From: Nocardiopsis_B sediminis | GTDB lineage: Bacteria; Actinomycetota; Actinomycetes; Streptosporangiales; Streptosporangiaceae | DNA: 64,000 bases | Direction of reading: 5' to 3' | NCBI RefSeq assembly: GCF_042650565.1 | Contig: NZ_JBHSBH010000006.1 | Span: 1-64,000 of the forward strand | Part shown: piece after piece, positions 24,072 to 33,011 of the stretch | Position numbering within the stretch: the first letter of the stretch is position 1 | Layout: the number at the start of each line of letters is the position of its first letter | Program-made: the position numbers and the translations under genes | The notes under the pieces: model-generated | Seen by the model: the letters and a program-made list of their open reading frames with translations, nothing else | Database searches by the model: none | Told to the model about the DNA's origin: nothing

Positions 24072-24530
24072 ATGAACGGCACGGCCGTCGACGACACCCC
24101 CCGGTCGGTCCTCGCCCAGGGGTGGTGTGCGCTGTCCCTGCTGCACAACACCATCGAGGCGCACCTCGAACGGGATCTCCAGGCCGGGCACGGGCTGAGC
24201 GTCCGCGAGTTCTCGGTCCTCGCGGCACTGAGCGATCAGCCCGAGGCGAAGATGCGCATGAACGAACTCTCCGACGCGGTGGTCCTCAGCCAGAGCGCCA
24301 CCACCCGGCTCGTCGGCCGCCTGGAGAAACGCGGCCTCCTGCAACGGGTCATCTGCGACACCGACCGGCGCGGCATCCACACCGCCGTCACCGAGGCCGG
24401 CCACCGGCTGCTGGCCGAAGCCCGGCCCACCAACGAGGCGTCCCTCGCCGAGGTGCTGGACACGGCCCAGCGCAACCCCGAACTGGCCCCCTTGGTCGAG
24501 GCGCTCCGCCGGCACCGCAGCGGGGTGTGA
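24072..24530 (+). CDS. MarR-family transcriptional regulator
   Basis: ATG at 24072 has AGGAGG at 24060-24065. The protein has 152 residues, normal for the family. The winged HTH is clear: LSVREFSVLAALSDQPEAKMR, MNELSDAVVLSQSATTRLV, GRLEKRGLLQRVICDTDRRG (recognition helix and wing), and a C-terminal dimerisation helix. Divergent from the MFS gene at 22706 across AT-rich repeats, it should repress that transporter and itself and be relieved by a small ligand, as in other MarR-exporter pairs. Confidence 0.9.
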   Translation: MNGTAVDDTPRSVLAQGWCALSLLHNTIEAHLERDLQAGHGLSVREFSVLAALSDQPEAKMRMNELSDAVVLSQSATTRLVGRLEKRGLLQRVICDTDRRGIHTAVTEAGHRLLAEARPTNEASLAEVLDTAQRNPELAPLVEALRRHRSGV

Positions 24531-24618
24531 AGGCGCCCGCGCCTGTGGGGGCGGCGACCCAGGTCGCCGCCGTGCACGCCGCGGCCGTGGTGCGCGGCGC
24601 GCGCCACCGGCGGGTGGC

Positions 24619-25089
24619 TCACGAACCGGCGGGACGCTCCAGCTCGGCCGCCAAGGAGTCGAGCAGGACCAGCGTGCCCCGCTCGCGCAGGCCGGGGTCG
24701 TCGTGGCCGTCGAGGTAGGCGCCCTGTTCGGTCAGCACGAGCCGCGTCCCCGTCCCCTCGGGGTGGAACTCGAGGGTGGCGAGGGAGACCGAGAGCCGCG
24801 TGTCGTCGGCGCGCATGTCATAGCTGTACACGATCCGCTGGTCGGGGACGATGTCCTGGAAGACGGCCTCGAAGGTGTGGACCGGCCCCTCCTTGGGGCC
24901 GCCGCGGTTGAACTCGCGCCCGCCCACCCGGAAGTCGAGCTCGAACGCCGAGTTGCCCCACTCATCGGGCCCGGCGAACCAGCGCGCCTTGGTCGCCGGA
25001 ACGGAGAACGCGGCGAACACGCGCTGCGGCGTGGCCGGGAAGTCGCGCTCGATGGTGAACGTGGCGTGGGTGACGGATCGTCCGCTCAT
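24619..25089 (-). CDS. SRPBCC (AHSA1-like) domain protein
   Basis: A 156-residue soluble protein with the START/AHSA1 pattern: TFTIERDFPATPQRVFAAFS at the first strand and helix, KARWFAGPDEW, FDFRVGG-like FELDFRVGGREF, VVYSYDM-type strands, and a C-terminal long helix. These proteins bind hydrophobic ligands or act as activators of heat-shock ATPases; the bacterial ones often sit with small HTH regulators. Here no ArsR partner is adjacent. A GC-rich tandem repeat and the AsnC gene lie beyond its start. Precise role unknown. Confidence 0.8.
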   Translation of the reverse strand: MSGRSVTHATFTIERDFPATPQRVFAAFSVPATKARWFAGPDEWGNSAFELDFRVGGREFNRGGPKEGPVHTFEAVFQDIVPDQRIVYSYDMRADDTRLSVSLATLEFHPEGTGTRLVLTEQGAYLDGHDDPGLRERGTLVLLDSLAAELERPAGS

Positions 25090-25207
25090 GGTGTGTGCCC
25101 CTCGTCGTCCTTCGTCGCTGCTGCATCCGGCGGCGGCGCACCGGATCTCGTGGCTGTACCGCAATCGGACGCGGCCGGCGGTACCGGGATCCGACCGGCG
25201 GTATCCC

Positions 25208-25292
25208 GGCCCGGCCCTCGCCCGGCGGCACCGCGGCCCGGCCCTCGCCCGGCGGCACCGCGGCCCGGCCCTCGCTCGCCCGGCGGCGCCGC
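25208..25292. repeat. 27-bp tandem repeat, about three copies
   Basis: Two exact copies at 25208-25234 and 25235-25261 and a third imperfect copy from 25262 carrying a four-base insertion. The core reads CGGCCCTCGCCCGGCGG. Related partial units extend left to about 25170. It lies between the divergent SRPBCC and AsnC genes, so it may vary in copy number and affect either promoter. Confidence 0.85.
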
Positions 25293-25377
25293 GCCGACCA
25301 GGCCCCCTTGAGCAATTCTGCGGCCGGAGGGGCGGATCGTCCGTCCAGGCCACGCCCCGCTGCGTCAGACTTGGGAC

Positions 25378-25890
25378 ATGCGCCTCGACCCGCTCGACGA
25401 ACAGATCATCCGGATCCTGCGTCAGGACGGCCGGCGCAGCTTCGCCGCCATCGGCTCCGTGATCGGCCTATCGGCCCCCGCGACCCAGCGGCGGGTCGCG
25501 CGGCTCGTGGCCAACGGGGCCATCACCGGGTTCACCGCGGTGGTCGACCCGGCCGCCCTCGGGTGGGGCACCGAGGCCTACGTGGAACTGCATTGCAGCG
25601 GCCAGCCCCGCCCCGACCTCCTCGCCGCCGACCTCGAACGCATCGCCGAGGTCGTCGCGGCCTGCACCATCACCGGCGACGCCGACGCCCTCCTCCGCAT
25701 CCGCGCCGCCGACGTCCGCCACTTCGAGAACGTCCTGGAACGCCTGACGGCGCTCCCCTACGTCTCCCACACCAAGACCGCCCTCGTCCTCTCCCCCCTC
25801 TTCGAACGCGACGGCCAGGTCGCGGATACCCCCAGCCCTCAGCCGGCCCCATCGGACACGGATCCGGGGGTGGTCGACCACCCGGGATGA
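25378..25890 (+). CDS. Lrp/AsnC-family transcriptional regulator
   Basis: A 170-residue protein. Residues 1-60 form the AsnC HTH (LDPLDEQIIRILRQDGRRSF, IGLSAPATQRRVARL), and residues 65-145 the RAM ligand-binding domain (TEAYVELHC, ERIAEVVAACTITGDADALL). The last 25 residues are a Pro/Asp-rich tail. Such proteins sense amino acids and form octamers on DNA. No amino-acid gene is adjacent, so the target is unclear. It converges on the MerR gene, with stops 24 bases apart. Confidence 0.9.
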   Translation: MRLDPLDEQIIRILRQDGRRSFAAIGSVIGLSAPATQRRVARLVANGAITGFTAVVDPAALGWGTEAYVELHCSGQPRPDLLAADLERIAEVVAACTITGDADALLRIRAADVRHFENVLERLTALPYVSHTKTALVLSPLFERDGQVADTPSPQPAPSDTDPGVVDHPG

Positions 25891-25914
25891 GGTCCGGCGC
25901 ATCGCCGAGGGGCC

Positions 25915-26628
25915 CTACCCGTCCGTGATGTAGGCGTGCAGGAGGGCGGAGGCCTCGAGCATTGCGGTGGCCTGGTGGGTGAGGGCTTCGCGGCGGCGGG
26001 TGATGGCGGCGCGGAGGGCGTCGCTGCTGCCGGTGCGGCGCAGGCCGTCGAGGACGGGGCGGATCTGCGGGAGCGGGTAGCGGCTCTGGCGGAGCATGCG
26101 GACCATGCGCGCGTCGCGGACGTCGGCCGGGCCGTAGGTGCGGTAGCCGGTGGCGGGGTCGCGCTTGGGGATCACGAGGCCGGCCGACTCCCACACGCGC
26201 AGCGCCGATGTGCGCACGCCCAGGTAGGCGGCGACCTCACCGATCCGCAGGCCCGGCCGCGGCGCCGCGGCGGGGTCGGGCGCCTCCTCCGCGACCGCTT
26301 CGAGGGCCTCCCCGGTGGCCTTGAGCGAAGCCCGCTGCTCGTGCAGCGAGGCGTGGCAGGCGTCGATCAGGGAGAGCGCCAGCGGGAGGTCGCCGTCGTG
26401 GACGGCCTGCATGATCTCCCGGGCCTGGATCCACCCGTAGCCCTGCCCGGCCGCCCGGTAGGCGAGCAGAGCGCGCCGGTGGCGCGCGTCGAGCTTGCGG
26501 TACCCGGCCGGGGTACGCGGAGCCTGGGGCAGGACCCCGCTGTCGAGGTAATTGCGGATCTGCTGGGTGGAGACGCCGACCATCCGCGCCAGGTCGACGG
26601 GCCGGACCCGTTCATCGGCACCGCTCAT
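25915..26628 (-). CDS. MerR-type regulator with two HTH domains
   Basis: A 237-residue protein with two MerR DNA-binding units in one chain. The first spans residues 8-70 (VRPVDLARMVGVSTQQIRNYL, then GYRKLDARH), the second 127-192 (LRIGEVAAYLGVRTSALRVWE, then GYRTYGPADV). A helical segment (70-115) that would normally be the dimerisation coil lies between them. Ordinary MerR proteins carry one such domain and dimerise, so this arrangement suggests a single-chain pseudo-dimer or binding to two half-sites of different sequence. No metal-binding Cys set is visible. Target unknown. Confidence 0.88.
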   Translation of the reverse strand: MSGADERVRPVDLARMVGVSTQQIRNYLDSGVLPQAPRTPAGYRKLDARHRRALLAYRAAGQGYGWIQAREIMQAVHDGDLPLALSLIDACHASLHEQRASLKATGEALEAVAEEAPDPAAAPRPGLRIGEVAAYLGVRTSALRVWESAGLVIPKRDPATGYRTYGPADVRDARMVRMLRQSRYPLPQIRPVLDGLRRTGSSDALRAAITRRREALTHQATAMLEASALLHAYITDG

Positions 26629-26783
26629 GCGCCGGCCCCTCCCTGGTGGTCGCGCCGCGCAGTGGAAGGCGACTCGGCCGCGTGCCGGCGGCGCGGCGGC
26701 GGATCATCGGTGGATCAACAGAGAGCTTAGAGGACGCCGACGAGGGCGTACGTGTGCGTCCGCGGACGCTTCGGCGGTGGACG

Positions 26784-26815
26784 CCCGGTCCCGCGGCACG
26801 CGCCGCGGGACCGGG
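26784..26815. terminator. Perfect 14-bp hairpin
   Basis: Arms 26784-26797 and 26802-26815 are fully complementary (CCCGGTCCCGCGGC) around the loop ACGC. A weaker hairpin GGCCCC/GGGGCC follows at 26853-26870. They lie just after the end of the minus-strand glycosidase gene and upstream of the MerR start, so they most likely stop the glycosidase transcript. Confidence 0.75.
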
Positions 26816-26932
26816 TTCCTTGGTCACGCTCGCCTCCTCGCTCCGCTCCAACGGCCCCGCGGAGGGGGCCTTCGGCCGTGGGCGGCGCCGCCTCCGCACG
26901 CTCGCCGGCTCGCCGTGACGAGTAGTGCGCTG

Positions 26933-29181
26933 CTATGCCGGTACGGCGGGGGAACCGGCCCTGACGGCGCTTCCTTCAAGGCGGAGCGGTGACGTCGTCT
27001 CGACCGTCGCCCTTCCGTGCGCGTCGACCTCGATGTGCAGCGGGTGGCCGCCGATCCGCAGGTCGCGGACGCTCAGCGGGAACCAGTGGGCGAAGGCCGG
27101 GTCGGGGTCGACCCGCAGGACGCCCGCCGGTACGTCGGCGCTCAGCCGCAGTGCCGACGTGAGCAGCGCGATCACCGCCGCGGCCGACCACGCCTGAGGG
27201 CGGCACGACGCCGGGTAGGCGAGTACCGGTGCGCCCGCTCGCGCGTCGGTCCCGCCGAAAAGCTCGGGCATCCGGTGGCCGAACGCTGGCGCCGCGGCGA
27301 GCAGGCCGTCGGCCAGCNNNNNNNNNNNNNNNNNNNNNNNNNNNNNNNNNNNNNGGCGCCGGACAGGCCCAGGACCGCGATGGCGGTGTCGTGCGGCCAG
27401 ATGGCGCCCGCGTGGTAGCCGAGCGGGTTGAAACCGGCCGCGGTGGCGGTCATGGTGCGCAGCCCGTACCCCGAGTCCAGGTCGTGGCCTGCGAGGCGGC
27501 GGGCGACGAGTCCGGTCTCGCGGTCGTCGAGCAGCCCCGTTCCGAGCAGGTGCCCGAGGTTGGAGGTGGCCGTGGCCACCGGCCGCTTGGCGCCGTCGAG
27601 CGCCAGAGCGGGGAACGGGCCGGCGTCGTCGGACACCCAGAACGCGCCGCGGAAGCGCTCGCGCAGGGCGGCGGCCCAGCCGCGCAGCGCGTCGACGCGG
27701 GCCCGGTCGTCGTCGGCGGCAACGGCGGGGGCGGACCCGTCGGCCGCAGCGGCACCCTCGGTCGTGGCGGGGCCGGCTCCCATGTCACCGCCCTCCGGGT
27801 GGAAGAACGCCAGCAGCTGCGCGCCCGCGATCGCCGCGTGGTGAGCGTAGGCCTGGGCCTCGCAGAGGCCGATGGGGGGCTCGGCGATGCGGCCGTCGGG
27901 CCACTGGATGGAGTCGCCGGAGTCCTTCCAGCCCTGGTTGGCCAGGCCGGTGCCGTCGGTGTCGATGTAGTCGAGGAAGCCGTCGCCGTCGTCGTCGGCG
28001 GGGCCGGTGATCCAGTCGAGCGCGGCGCGCAGGTGGGGGAGGAGTGCGCGGACCTCCGCTTCGGGCATGCCCCACTTCCAGGCCTCGTGCAGCAGCAGGA
28101 CCCACAGCGGCGTGGCGTCGATGGTGCCGAAGTACACGGGCGGCAGCGCGTGGCCGTCGCTCATCGCCGCGCGCCCGCGGATCTCGTGCAGGATGCGCCC
28201 GGGCTGCTCCACGGTCACCCGGTCGGTGGCGGTGCCCTGGCGGCGCGCGAGCACGCGCAGGGTCCCCGCCGCGGTGGCGGTGCCCAGCGGCAGCAGCATG
28301 CGGGCGGCCCACAGGGAGTCGCGGCCGAAGAGGGTGAAGAACCACGGGCTCCCGGCGGCGAGGAAGACGTCCGCGGGGTGGGCAGGGTCGACCAGCCGGA
28401 GGGCGTCGAGGTCGGCCAGGCTCTGGGTGACCAGCCGGTCCAGGTCGCCGACGGCCGAGTGGACCCGGGCGGTGAAGCGCGCGGCGTCGGGGCCGGGGGC
28501 GCGGAAGGCGGGGGCGTCGCCGGAGGCGCGCAGCCGCAGGACGGTGTGCCACTCCTCGTGGGCGGGCACCGCCACCCGCCAGGTCAGGACCGCGCCCTCG
28601 GCGTCGATGTGGACGTCGTCGGGTGCGGGGTCGGCGAGCAGCTCGACCCGGGTGCCGTCCCGCCCCCACGACAGCGCCGTGCCGTCGGCGGCGACGGGCG
28701 CGGGGGTGCCTTGGCCGTCCCGTCCGGCGACGGTCACGGGTACGGGGGTGCCCCGGCCGCCCTGTTTGACCACGGCGGTCGAGGCGAGGTCGGCGCCGAT
28801 GCGTACCGAGACCGTGGTCTCCACGGGTGCGCGGGCGTCGTTGGCGAGGCGGATGCGCTCGTCCATGCCGTCGGGCAGGGCGGTGCGCTCGCGTTCCACG
28901 CGCACCGTGGGGTCGGCCCCGGCGTCGCCGAGCAGCCGGGCGACCGCCGTGAACGAGGCGCTGCCGGCGCCGGTCAGCGCCGAGCCGACGGGCTCCGGCT
29001 CGGTCCCGTCGAGCGCGACCTCAAGGCGCGACAGCAGCCGCACGTCGTCGCGCAGCCAGCCCTGCGTGCCGGCGCCGTCCCGGATCTGCCCCCCAGGGCC
29101 GGACAGCACCACGCTCGGAGCGCTGACGCAGCTGGTCAGCCGGTGCAGGTACGGCTGGAGGACACGGGGCTGTTCGGACAA
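26933..29181 (-). CDS. Glycogen-debranching-type glycosidase (amylo-alpha-1,6-glucosidase family), interrupted by assembly gap
   Basis: TTG at 29181 is taken as start: CAAGGAG lies five bases upstream and the protein then begins MSEQPRVLQPYLHRL. The N-terminal beta-rich domain (SVVLSGPGGQIRDG, DVRLLSRLEVALDG) matches the GDE N-terminal family. The (alpha/alpha)6 catalytic part has SPWFFTLFGRDSLWAARMLL, NQGWKDSGDSIQWPDG and GYHAGAIWPHDTAIAVLG. Bases 27318-27354 are N. Downstream of the gap the true frame is shifted, continuing MPELFGGTDARAGAPVLAYPASC..., so the real gap is not 37 bases, or there is a frameshift. It should act on alpha-glucan or disaccharide substrates in the cytoplasm. It is divergent from the LacI gene and likely co-regulated with the sugar importer. 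Confidence 0.82.
27318..27354. other. Assembly gap (37 N)
   Basis: A run of 37 N inside the glycosidase gene. The coding frame on the two sides does not match for a 37-base gap, so the length is a placeholder or a frameshift lies within it. Confidence 0.98.
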
Positions 29182-29248
29182 AGCCGCTCCTTGAGGGGGT
29201 TGACAGGGGGTGGGGTGACGTCGTTCACTTCGTGTCATCCAGTGTTCA

Positions 29249-29303
29249 TTTGAACGATCAAAAGCGCAAGGCATTTCATCGATCCGCAAACTTGAACGAT
29301 CAA
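29249..29303. promoter_or_regulatory. Paired LacI-type operators
   Basis: TTTGAACGATCAAA at 29249-29262 is a palindrome (TTTGA-n4-TCAAA), and TTGAACGATCAA recurs at 29292-29303. The two are about 42 bp apart, four helical turns, in the gap between the glycosidase and LacI genes. The second site ends against an ATG (29304), which argues that this ATG is not the regulator start. They are the probable sites for the adjacent LacI protein. Confidence 0.78.
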
Positions 29304-29333
29304 ATGTCACGAATCCGCTACAGGGGGTACGCA

Positions 29334-30404
29334 GTGCCGAACCCGCCCGAGGAGAGCCCGGGCGCGGCCACGATCACGGGGGTGGCCGCCGCCGCCGGGG
29401 TGTCGCGACAGACCGTCTCCAACGTCCTCAACGCCCCCCACCGGGTGCGGCCCCAGACCCGGGAGCGCGTCGAGGCCGCCATCCGCGACCTCGGCTACCA
29501 GCCCAACCGGCTCGCCCGCTCCCTGCGCATCCGCGCGTCGCGCATGCTGGGCTACTGCGTCCTGCGGGGCGGTGACGACAACGTCGTCCACACCCGGTTC
29601 CTGCACGCCCTCACCGACGCCGCCGCCGAGCGCGGCTACCACCTGCTGCTGTTCACCGCCCCGCACGGCGAGGCCGGCCTGCCCGTCTACGACGACCTGC
29701 TCGCCCAGCGCACCGTCGACGGCTTCGTGCTCACCGACACCTTCAAGGGCGACGTCCGGCAGAAGTGGCTGGCCGACCGCGAGGTGCCCTTCGCCGCGTT
29801 CGGCCGCTCCTGGGACGAGCCCGAGCACGGCGACTGGGTCGACGTCGACGGCTCCTCCGGCGTCTACGACGCGGTCGCCCACCTGCACGCCCTCGGCCAC
29901 CGCCGCATCGCGTTCGCCGGCTGGGAGCGCGGCTCGGGGGTCGGCGACGACCGCCGCTCCGGGTGGGCCCGGGCCGCCGCCGACCTCGGCCTGGGCGAGC
30001 AGCCCTCCGCCGAGGCCCCCGGCACCGTCGGCGGCGGCGCCGACGCGGCCCGCAGGCTCCTGGACCTGCCCGCGCCGCCCACCGCCCTGGTCTGCGCCAA
30101 CGACCACATGGCGATCGGCGCCCTCGGGGTCCTCGCCGAGCGCGGCCTGCGGCCGGGACGCGACATCGCCGTCGCCGGCTTCGACGACATCCCGGCGGCG
30201 TCCCTGCCCGGGATCGATCTCACCACCGTGAGCCAGCCGCTCGACGAGATCGGGCGCACCGTCGTGCGCCTCGTCCTCGACCGGCTCGACTCCGGCACCG
30301 ACCCCCGGCCGGCGGACTCCGCGCCGCAGCAGATCGTGCTGCGGCCGTCCCTGGTCGTGCGCTCCAGCTCCGCACCCGCACCGCAGGAAGAGGAAGAACG
30401 ATGA
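29334..30404 (+). CDS. LacI-family transcriptional regulator
   Basis: GTG at 29334 is preferred: GGGGG at 29323-29327 is well placed, while the in-frame ATG at 29304 abuts an operator. The protein has 356 residues. The N-terminal HTH reads ATITGVAAAAGVSRQTVSNVLN with the hinge region QPNRLARSLR, followed by a periplasmic-binding-like sugar domain (DGFVLTDTF, GHRRIAFAGW, TALVCANDHMAIGAL, VAGFDDIPAASL). It should repress the sugar importer genes that follow (ATGA overlap with the binding protein) and the divergent glycosidase, and release on binding an imported oligosaccharide. Confidence 0.92.
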   Translation: MPNPPEESPGAATITGVAAAAGVSRQTVSNVLNAPHRVRPQTRERVEAAIRDLGYQPNRLARSLRIRASRMLGYCVLRGGDDNVVHTRFLHALTDAAAERGYHLLLFTAPHGEAGLPVYDDLLAQRTVDGFVLTDTFKGDVRQKWLADREVPFAAFGRSWDEPEHGDWVDVDGSSGVYDAVAHLHALGHRRIAFAGWERGSGVGDDRRSGWARAAADLGLGEQPSAEAPGTVGGGADAARRLLDLPAPPTALVCANDHMAIGALGVLAERGLRPGRDIAVAGFDDIPAASLPGIDLTTVSQPLDEIGRTVVRLVLDRLDSGTDPRPADSAPQQIVLRPSLVVRSSSAPAPQEEEER

Positions 30405-31639
30405 ACGGAACACGGCCCGGCACCGTCGCCGCGGCGGCCACAGCGGCACTGGCCCTGGGGCTGCTCACCGCCTGCGGCGGCGGATACGACGACGAAGCCG
30501 CATCCGACGGCGAGCTCACCGTCATGTTCGGCTCCTCGGGCGAGGCCGAGACCGCCGCCGTGCAGGAGGCGCTCGCAGCATGGTCCGCCGAGTCCGGCAT
30601 CGAGGCCACCGGGATCCCCGCCCAAGACCTCGTGCAGCAGCTCCGCCAGGGCTTCGCGGGCGGCAACCCGCCCGACGTCTTCTACGTCTCGCCCGACCTC
30701 TTCCAGCAGTACGCCCAGGGCGGCTCGCTCTACGCCTACGGGGACCAGGTCGAGGACGCCGACGACTTCTACCCCGCTCTGCGCGACTCCTACACCTACG
30801 AGGACGAGCTCTACTGCCTGCCCAAGGACCAGAGCGCCCACGCCCTCGTCATCAACACCGCGCTGTGGGAGGACGCCGGGCTCGACCCCGACGACACCCC
30901 CGCCACCTGGGAGGAGCTCCAGGACGCCGCGGAGAAGCTGACCGAGGACGGGCGCGTGGGCCTGGCCATGGGCGGCGACCACAACATCGCCGGCACCTTC
31001 ATGCAGGAGGCCGGCGGCTGGTTCCTCAATGACGATGGCACCGAGGTCACCGCCGACAGCCCCGAGAACCGGGAGGCGCTTGACTACATCGCCGGCAACA
31101 TCGACGACGGGAACTTCGCCTACGTCAACGACATCGACGCCCAGTCCGGCTCCGAGGCGCTCGGCAACGAGAAGGCCGCGATGATCGTCGACGGCGGGTG
31201 GGTCACCGGCGCCTTCGACAACGACTTCCCCGACCTGGAGTGGAAGGCCGTCGAGATGCCCGAGGGGCCCGGCGGGCAGGGCACGACCGTGTTCAGCAAC
31301 TGCTGGGGCATCGCCGAGGCCAGCGGCGACAAGGACGCCGCTGTCGACCTGGTGACCTTCCTGACCAGCGCCGAGCAGCAGCAGCGGTTCGCCGAGGGCT
31401 TCGGCGCCGCGCCGTCGCGCGAGAGCCTCGCCGACTGGACCGCCGAGGAGTTCCCGGAGAAGGCGGCCTTCAACGCGGGCGTCGCCTACGCGCGCGGCCA
31501 GGTGGCACTGCCCGGGTTCGACTCCGTGCTCGCGGAGTTCACCACCGGCCTCGAAGGGGTCTCCGCCGGGTCGGCGTCGCCCGAGGAGGTCCTCGAACAG
31601 CTCCAGAAGAACGGCGAAGAAGCGCTGGCCGAGCAGTAG
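30401..31639 (+). CDS. ABC sugar importer, substrate-binding lipoprotein
   Basis: ATG overlaps the LacI stop (ATGA); GAGGAAGA is upstream. The protein has 412 residues. Signal peptide with lipobox LLTACG, so it is lipid-anchored at the outer face of the membrane. The body matches cluster-1 carbohydrate-binding proteins (MalE-like): GNPPDVFYVSPDLF, YCLPKDQSAHALVINTALWEDAG, PATWEELQDAAEKL, AAMIVDGGWV. It captures an oligosaccharide for the permeases at 31881 and 33008. The substrate is likely an alpha-glucoside, given the debranching-type glycosidase next door. Confidence 0.92.
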   Translation: MNGTRPGTVAAAATAALALGLLTACGGGYDDEAASDGELTVMFGSSGEAETAAVQEALAAWSAESGIEATGIPAQDLVQQLRQGFAGGNPPDVFYVSPDLFQQYAQGGSLYAYGDQVEDADDFYPALRDSYTYEDELYCLPKDQSAHALVINTALWEDAGLDPDDTPATWEELQDAAEKLTEDGRVGLAMGGDHNIAGTFMQEAGGWFLNDDGTEVTADSPENREALDYIAGNIDDGNFAYVNDIDAQSGSEALGNEKAAMIVDGGWVTGAFDNDFPDLEWKAVEMPEGPGGQGTTVFSNCWGIAEASGDKDAAVDLVTFLTSAEQQQRFAEGFGAAPSRESLADWTAEEFPEKAAFNAGVAYARGQVALPGFDSVLAEFTTGLEGVSAGSASPEEVLEQLQKNGEEALAEQ

Positions 31640-31650
31640 GGCCGACGACA

Positions 31651-31688
31651 GGGGCCGGCGCGCGGAGGGCCGTGCACGCGCCGGCCCC
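31651..31688 (+). terminator. Intra-operon hairpin after the binding-protein gene
   Basis: GGGGCCGGCGCG at 31651-31662 and its exact complement at 31677-31688 form a 12-bp stem with a 14-base loop, directly after the binding-protein stop. In importer operons such a stem usually limits read-through and protects the upstream message, giving more binding protein than permease. The following 190 bp contain an imperfect 18-bp ACCGGCACCACC repeat (31808-31850) and no gene. Confidence 0.65.
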
Positions 31689-31880
31689 GCCGCCCGCGGG
31701 CGGCACCGGAGCCGCGCGAGGACCGGTGCCGCCCGCGGAACGGGCACCGACCGCGGTCCGTGCTCCCGGCCCGGGAACCGCGGACGCCCACGGCCCCACC
31801 AGGAGAACCGGCACCACCACTACCACCGGCACCACCGCCGCCACCGGCAGGACGAGTAGCGAGTAGGACGACGCACGACC

Positions 31881-33011
31881 ATGACGACCAGCAACGCACC
31901 CGGCGTTCCCGCCCGGGCCGGTGCCGGGGCCGCGCCGGACCCCGGCGGACCGCCGCCGCCCGCCGCCCCGCCCCTTCGGGCGCGGCGGCGCAGGGGGCGC
32001 GGCGCCGCCGCCCAGGAGAACCGCGCGGGCCTGCTGTTCTCGGCGCCCGCGGTCACGGGCCTGCTGGTCTTCCTGATCGCGCCGATCCTCATGTCGCTGT
32101 GGGTGAGCTTCCTCGACTGGGACGGCCAGTCCAACCCGCTCACCCCGGGCCAGGAATTCGTCGGCACCGACAACTACCGGCGGCTGCTCGTCGAGGACAC
32201 GCTGCTGCACCGCGACTTCATGCTCAGCGTGCGCAACACCCTCTACTACGTCCTCATCAACGTGCCGCTGGTGACCGCGCTCTCCTTCGGGCTGGCGCTC
32301 GTCGTCAACCAGCGGCTGCTGAAAGGTCGGACGTTCTTCCGGACGGTGTTCTACTTCCCGTCGGTCACCAGCTCGGTCGCCGTCAGCATCACCTTCCTCT
32401 TCCTGTTCCAGGGGGCGGGCGCCGTCAACGCCCTGCTCGCGCTGGCCGGGGTCGACGGCCCCAACTGGTTCACCGACTCCCGCGGCGTCCTGCACGTGCT
32501 GTTCGCTGCACTGGGACTGGTGGAGGAGGGGACCACCCCCGGCTGGGCCGCGGTTCCGGTAGGCGGGCTCCCGCTGTGGGAGTGGCTCGCCGGGCCCTCG
32601 GTGGCGCTGTGCGCGGTCATCGCGCTCACCACCTGGCAGTCCTCGGGCATCTACATGCTGTTCTTCCTCGCCGGGCTCCAGAACATCCCAGTGTCGGTGG
32701 AGGAGGCGGCCGTGGTCGACGGCGCATCGGCGTGGCGCCGGTTCCGCCACGTCACGCTCCCGCTGATGCGCCGCAGCGTGACCCTGGTGATGACGCTCGC
32801 CCTCATCGCCACCTGGCAGGTCTTCGACCAGATCTACATCATGTCGCAGGGGGCGCCGGCCAAGACCACGATCACGCCGGCCTACCTGTCCTACGTCCGC
32901 AGCTTCGGCGACGGCCAGTTCGGCGCGGGCGCGGCGGTCGCGTTCGCGCTGTTCGGGATCATCGTGGTGCTCACCGCGCTCCAGCGGTGGATCGGCAGGG
33001 AGAAGAAGTGA
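31881..33011 (+). CDS. ABC sugar importer permease, MalF-like
   Basis: A 376-residue integral membrane protein. A long Pro/Ala/Gly/Arg-rich cytoplasmic head (about residues 1-50) precedes the first helix (AGLLFSAPAVTGLLVFLIAPIL). The EAA loop that contacts the ATPase is SVEEAAVVDGASAWRRF followed by VTLPLMRR. It is a typical first permease of carbohydrate uptake systems. The gene stop overlaps the start of the second permease (GTGA). No ATPase gene is nearby, so the pair likely uses a shared MsiK-type ATPase encoded elsewhere, as is common in actinomycetes. Confidence 0.92.
   Translation: MTTSNAPGVPARAGAGAAPDPGGPPPPAAPPLRARRRRGRGAAAQENRAGLLFSAPAVTGLLVFLIAPILMSLWVSFLDWDGQSNPLTPGQEFVGTDNYRRLLVEDTLLHRDFMLSVRNTLYYVLINVPLVTALSFGLALVVNQRLLKGRTFFRTVFYFPSVTSSVAVSITFLFLFQGAGAVNALLALAGVDGPNWFTDSRGVLHVLFAALGLVEEGTTPGWAAVPVGGLPLWEWLAGPSVALCAVIALTTWQSSGIYMLFFLAGLQNIPVSVEEAAVVDGASAWRRFRHVTLPLMRRSVTLVMTLALIATWQVFDQIYIMSQGAPAKTTITPAYLSYVRSFGDGQFGAGAAVAFALFGIIVVLTALQRWIGREKK

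Noticed and set aside
27172..27317. C-terminus of the glycosidase in the same frame as upstream of the gap
   Set aside because: That frame reads Arg/Ser-rich nonsense; the neighbouring frame gives a plausible enzyme tail ending at 26933.
29304..29306. ATG as the start of the LacI gene
   Set aside because: It abuts an operator and lacks a ribosome site; GTG 29334 has GGGGG correctly spaced.
31808..31850. ACCGGCACCACC repeats as a CRISPR-like array
   Set aside because: Short imperfect 18-bp units with no spacers and no cas genes.
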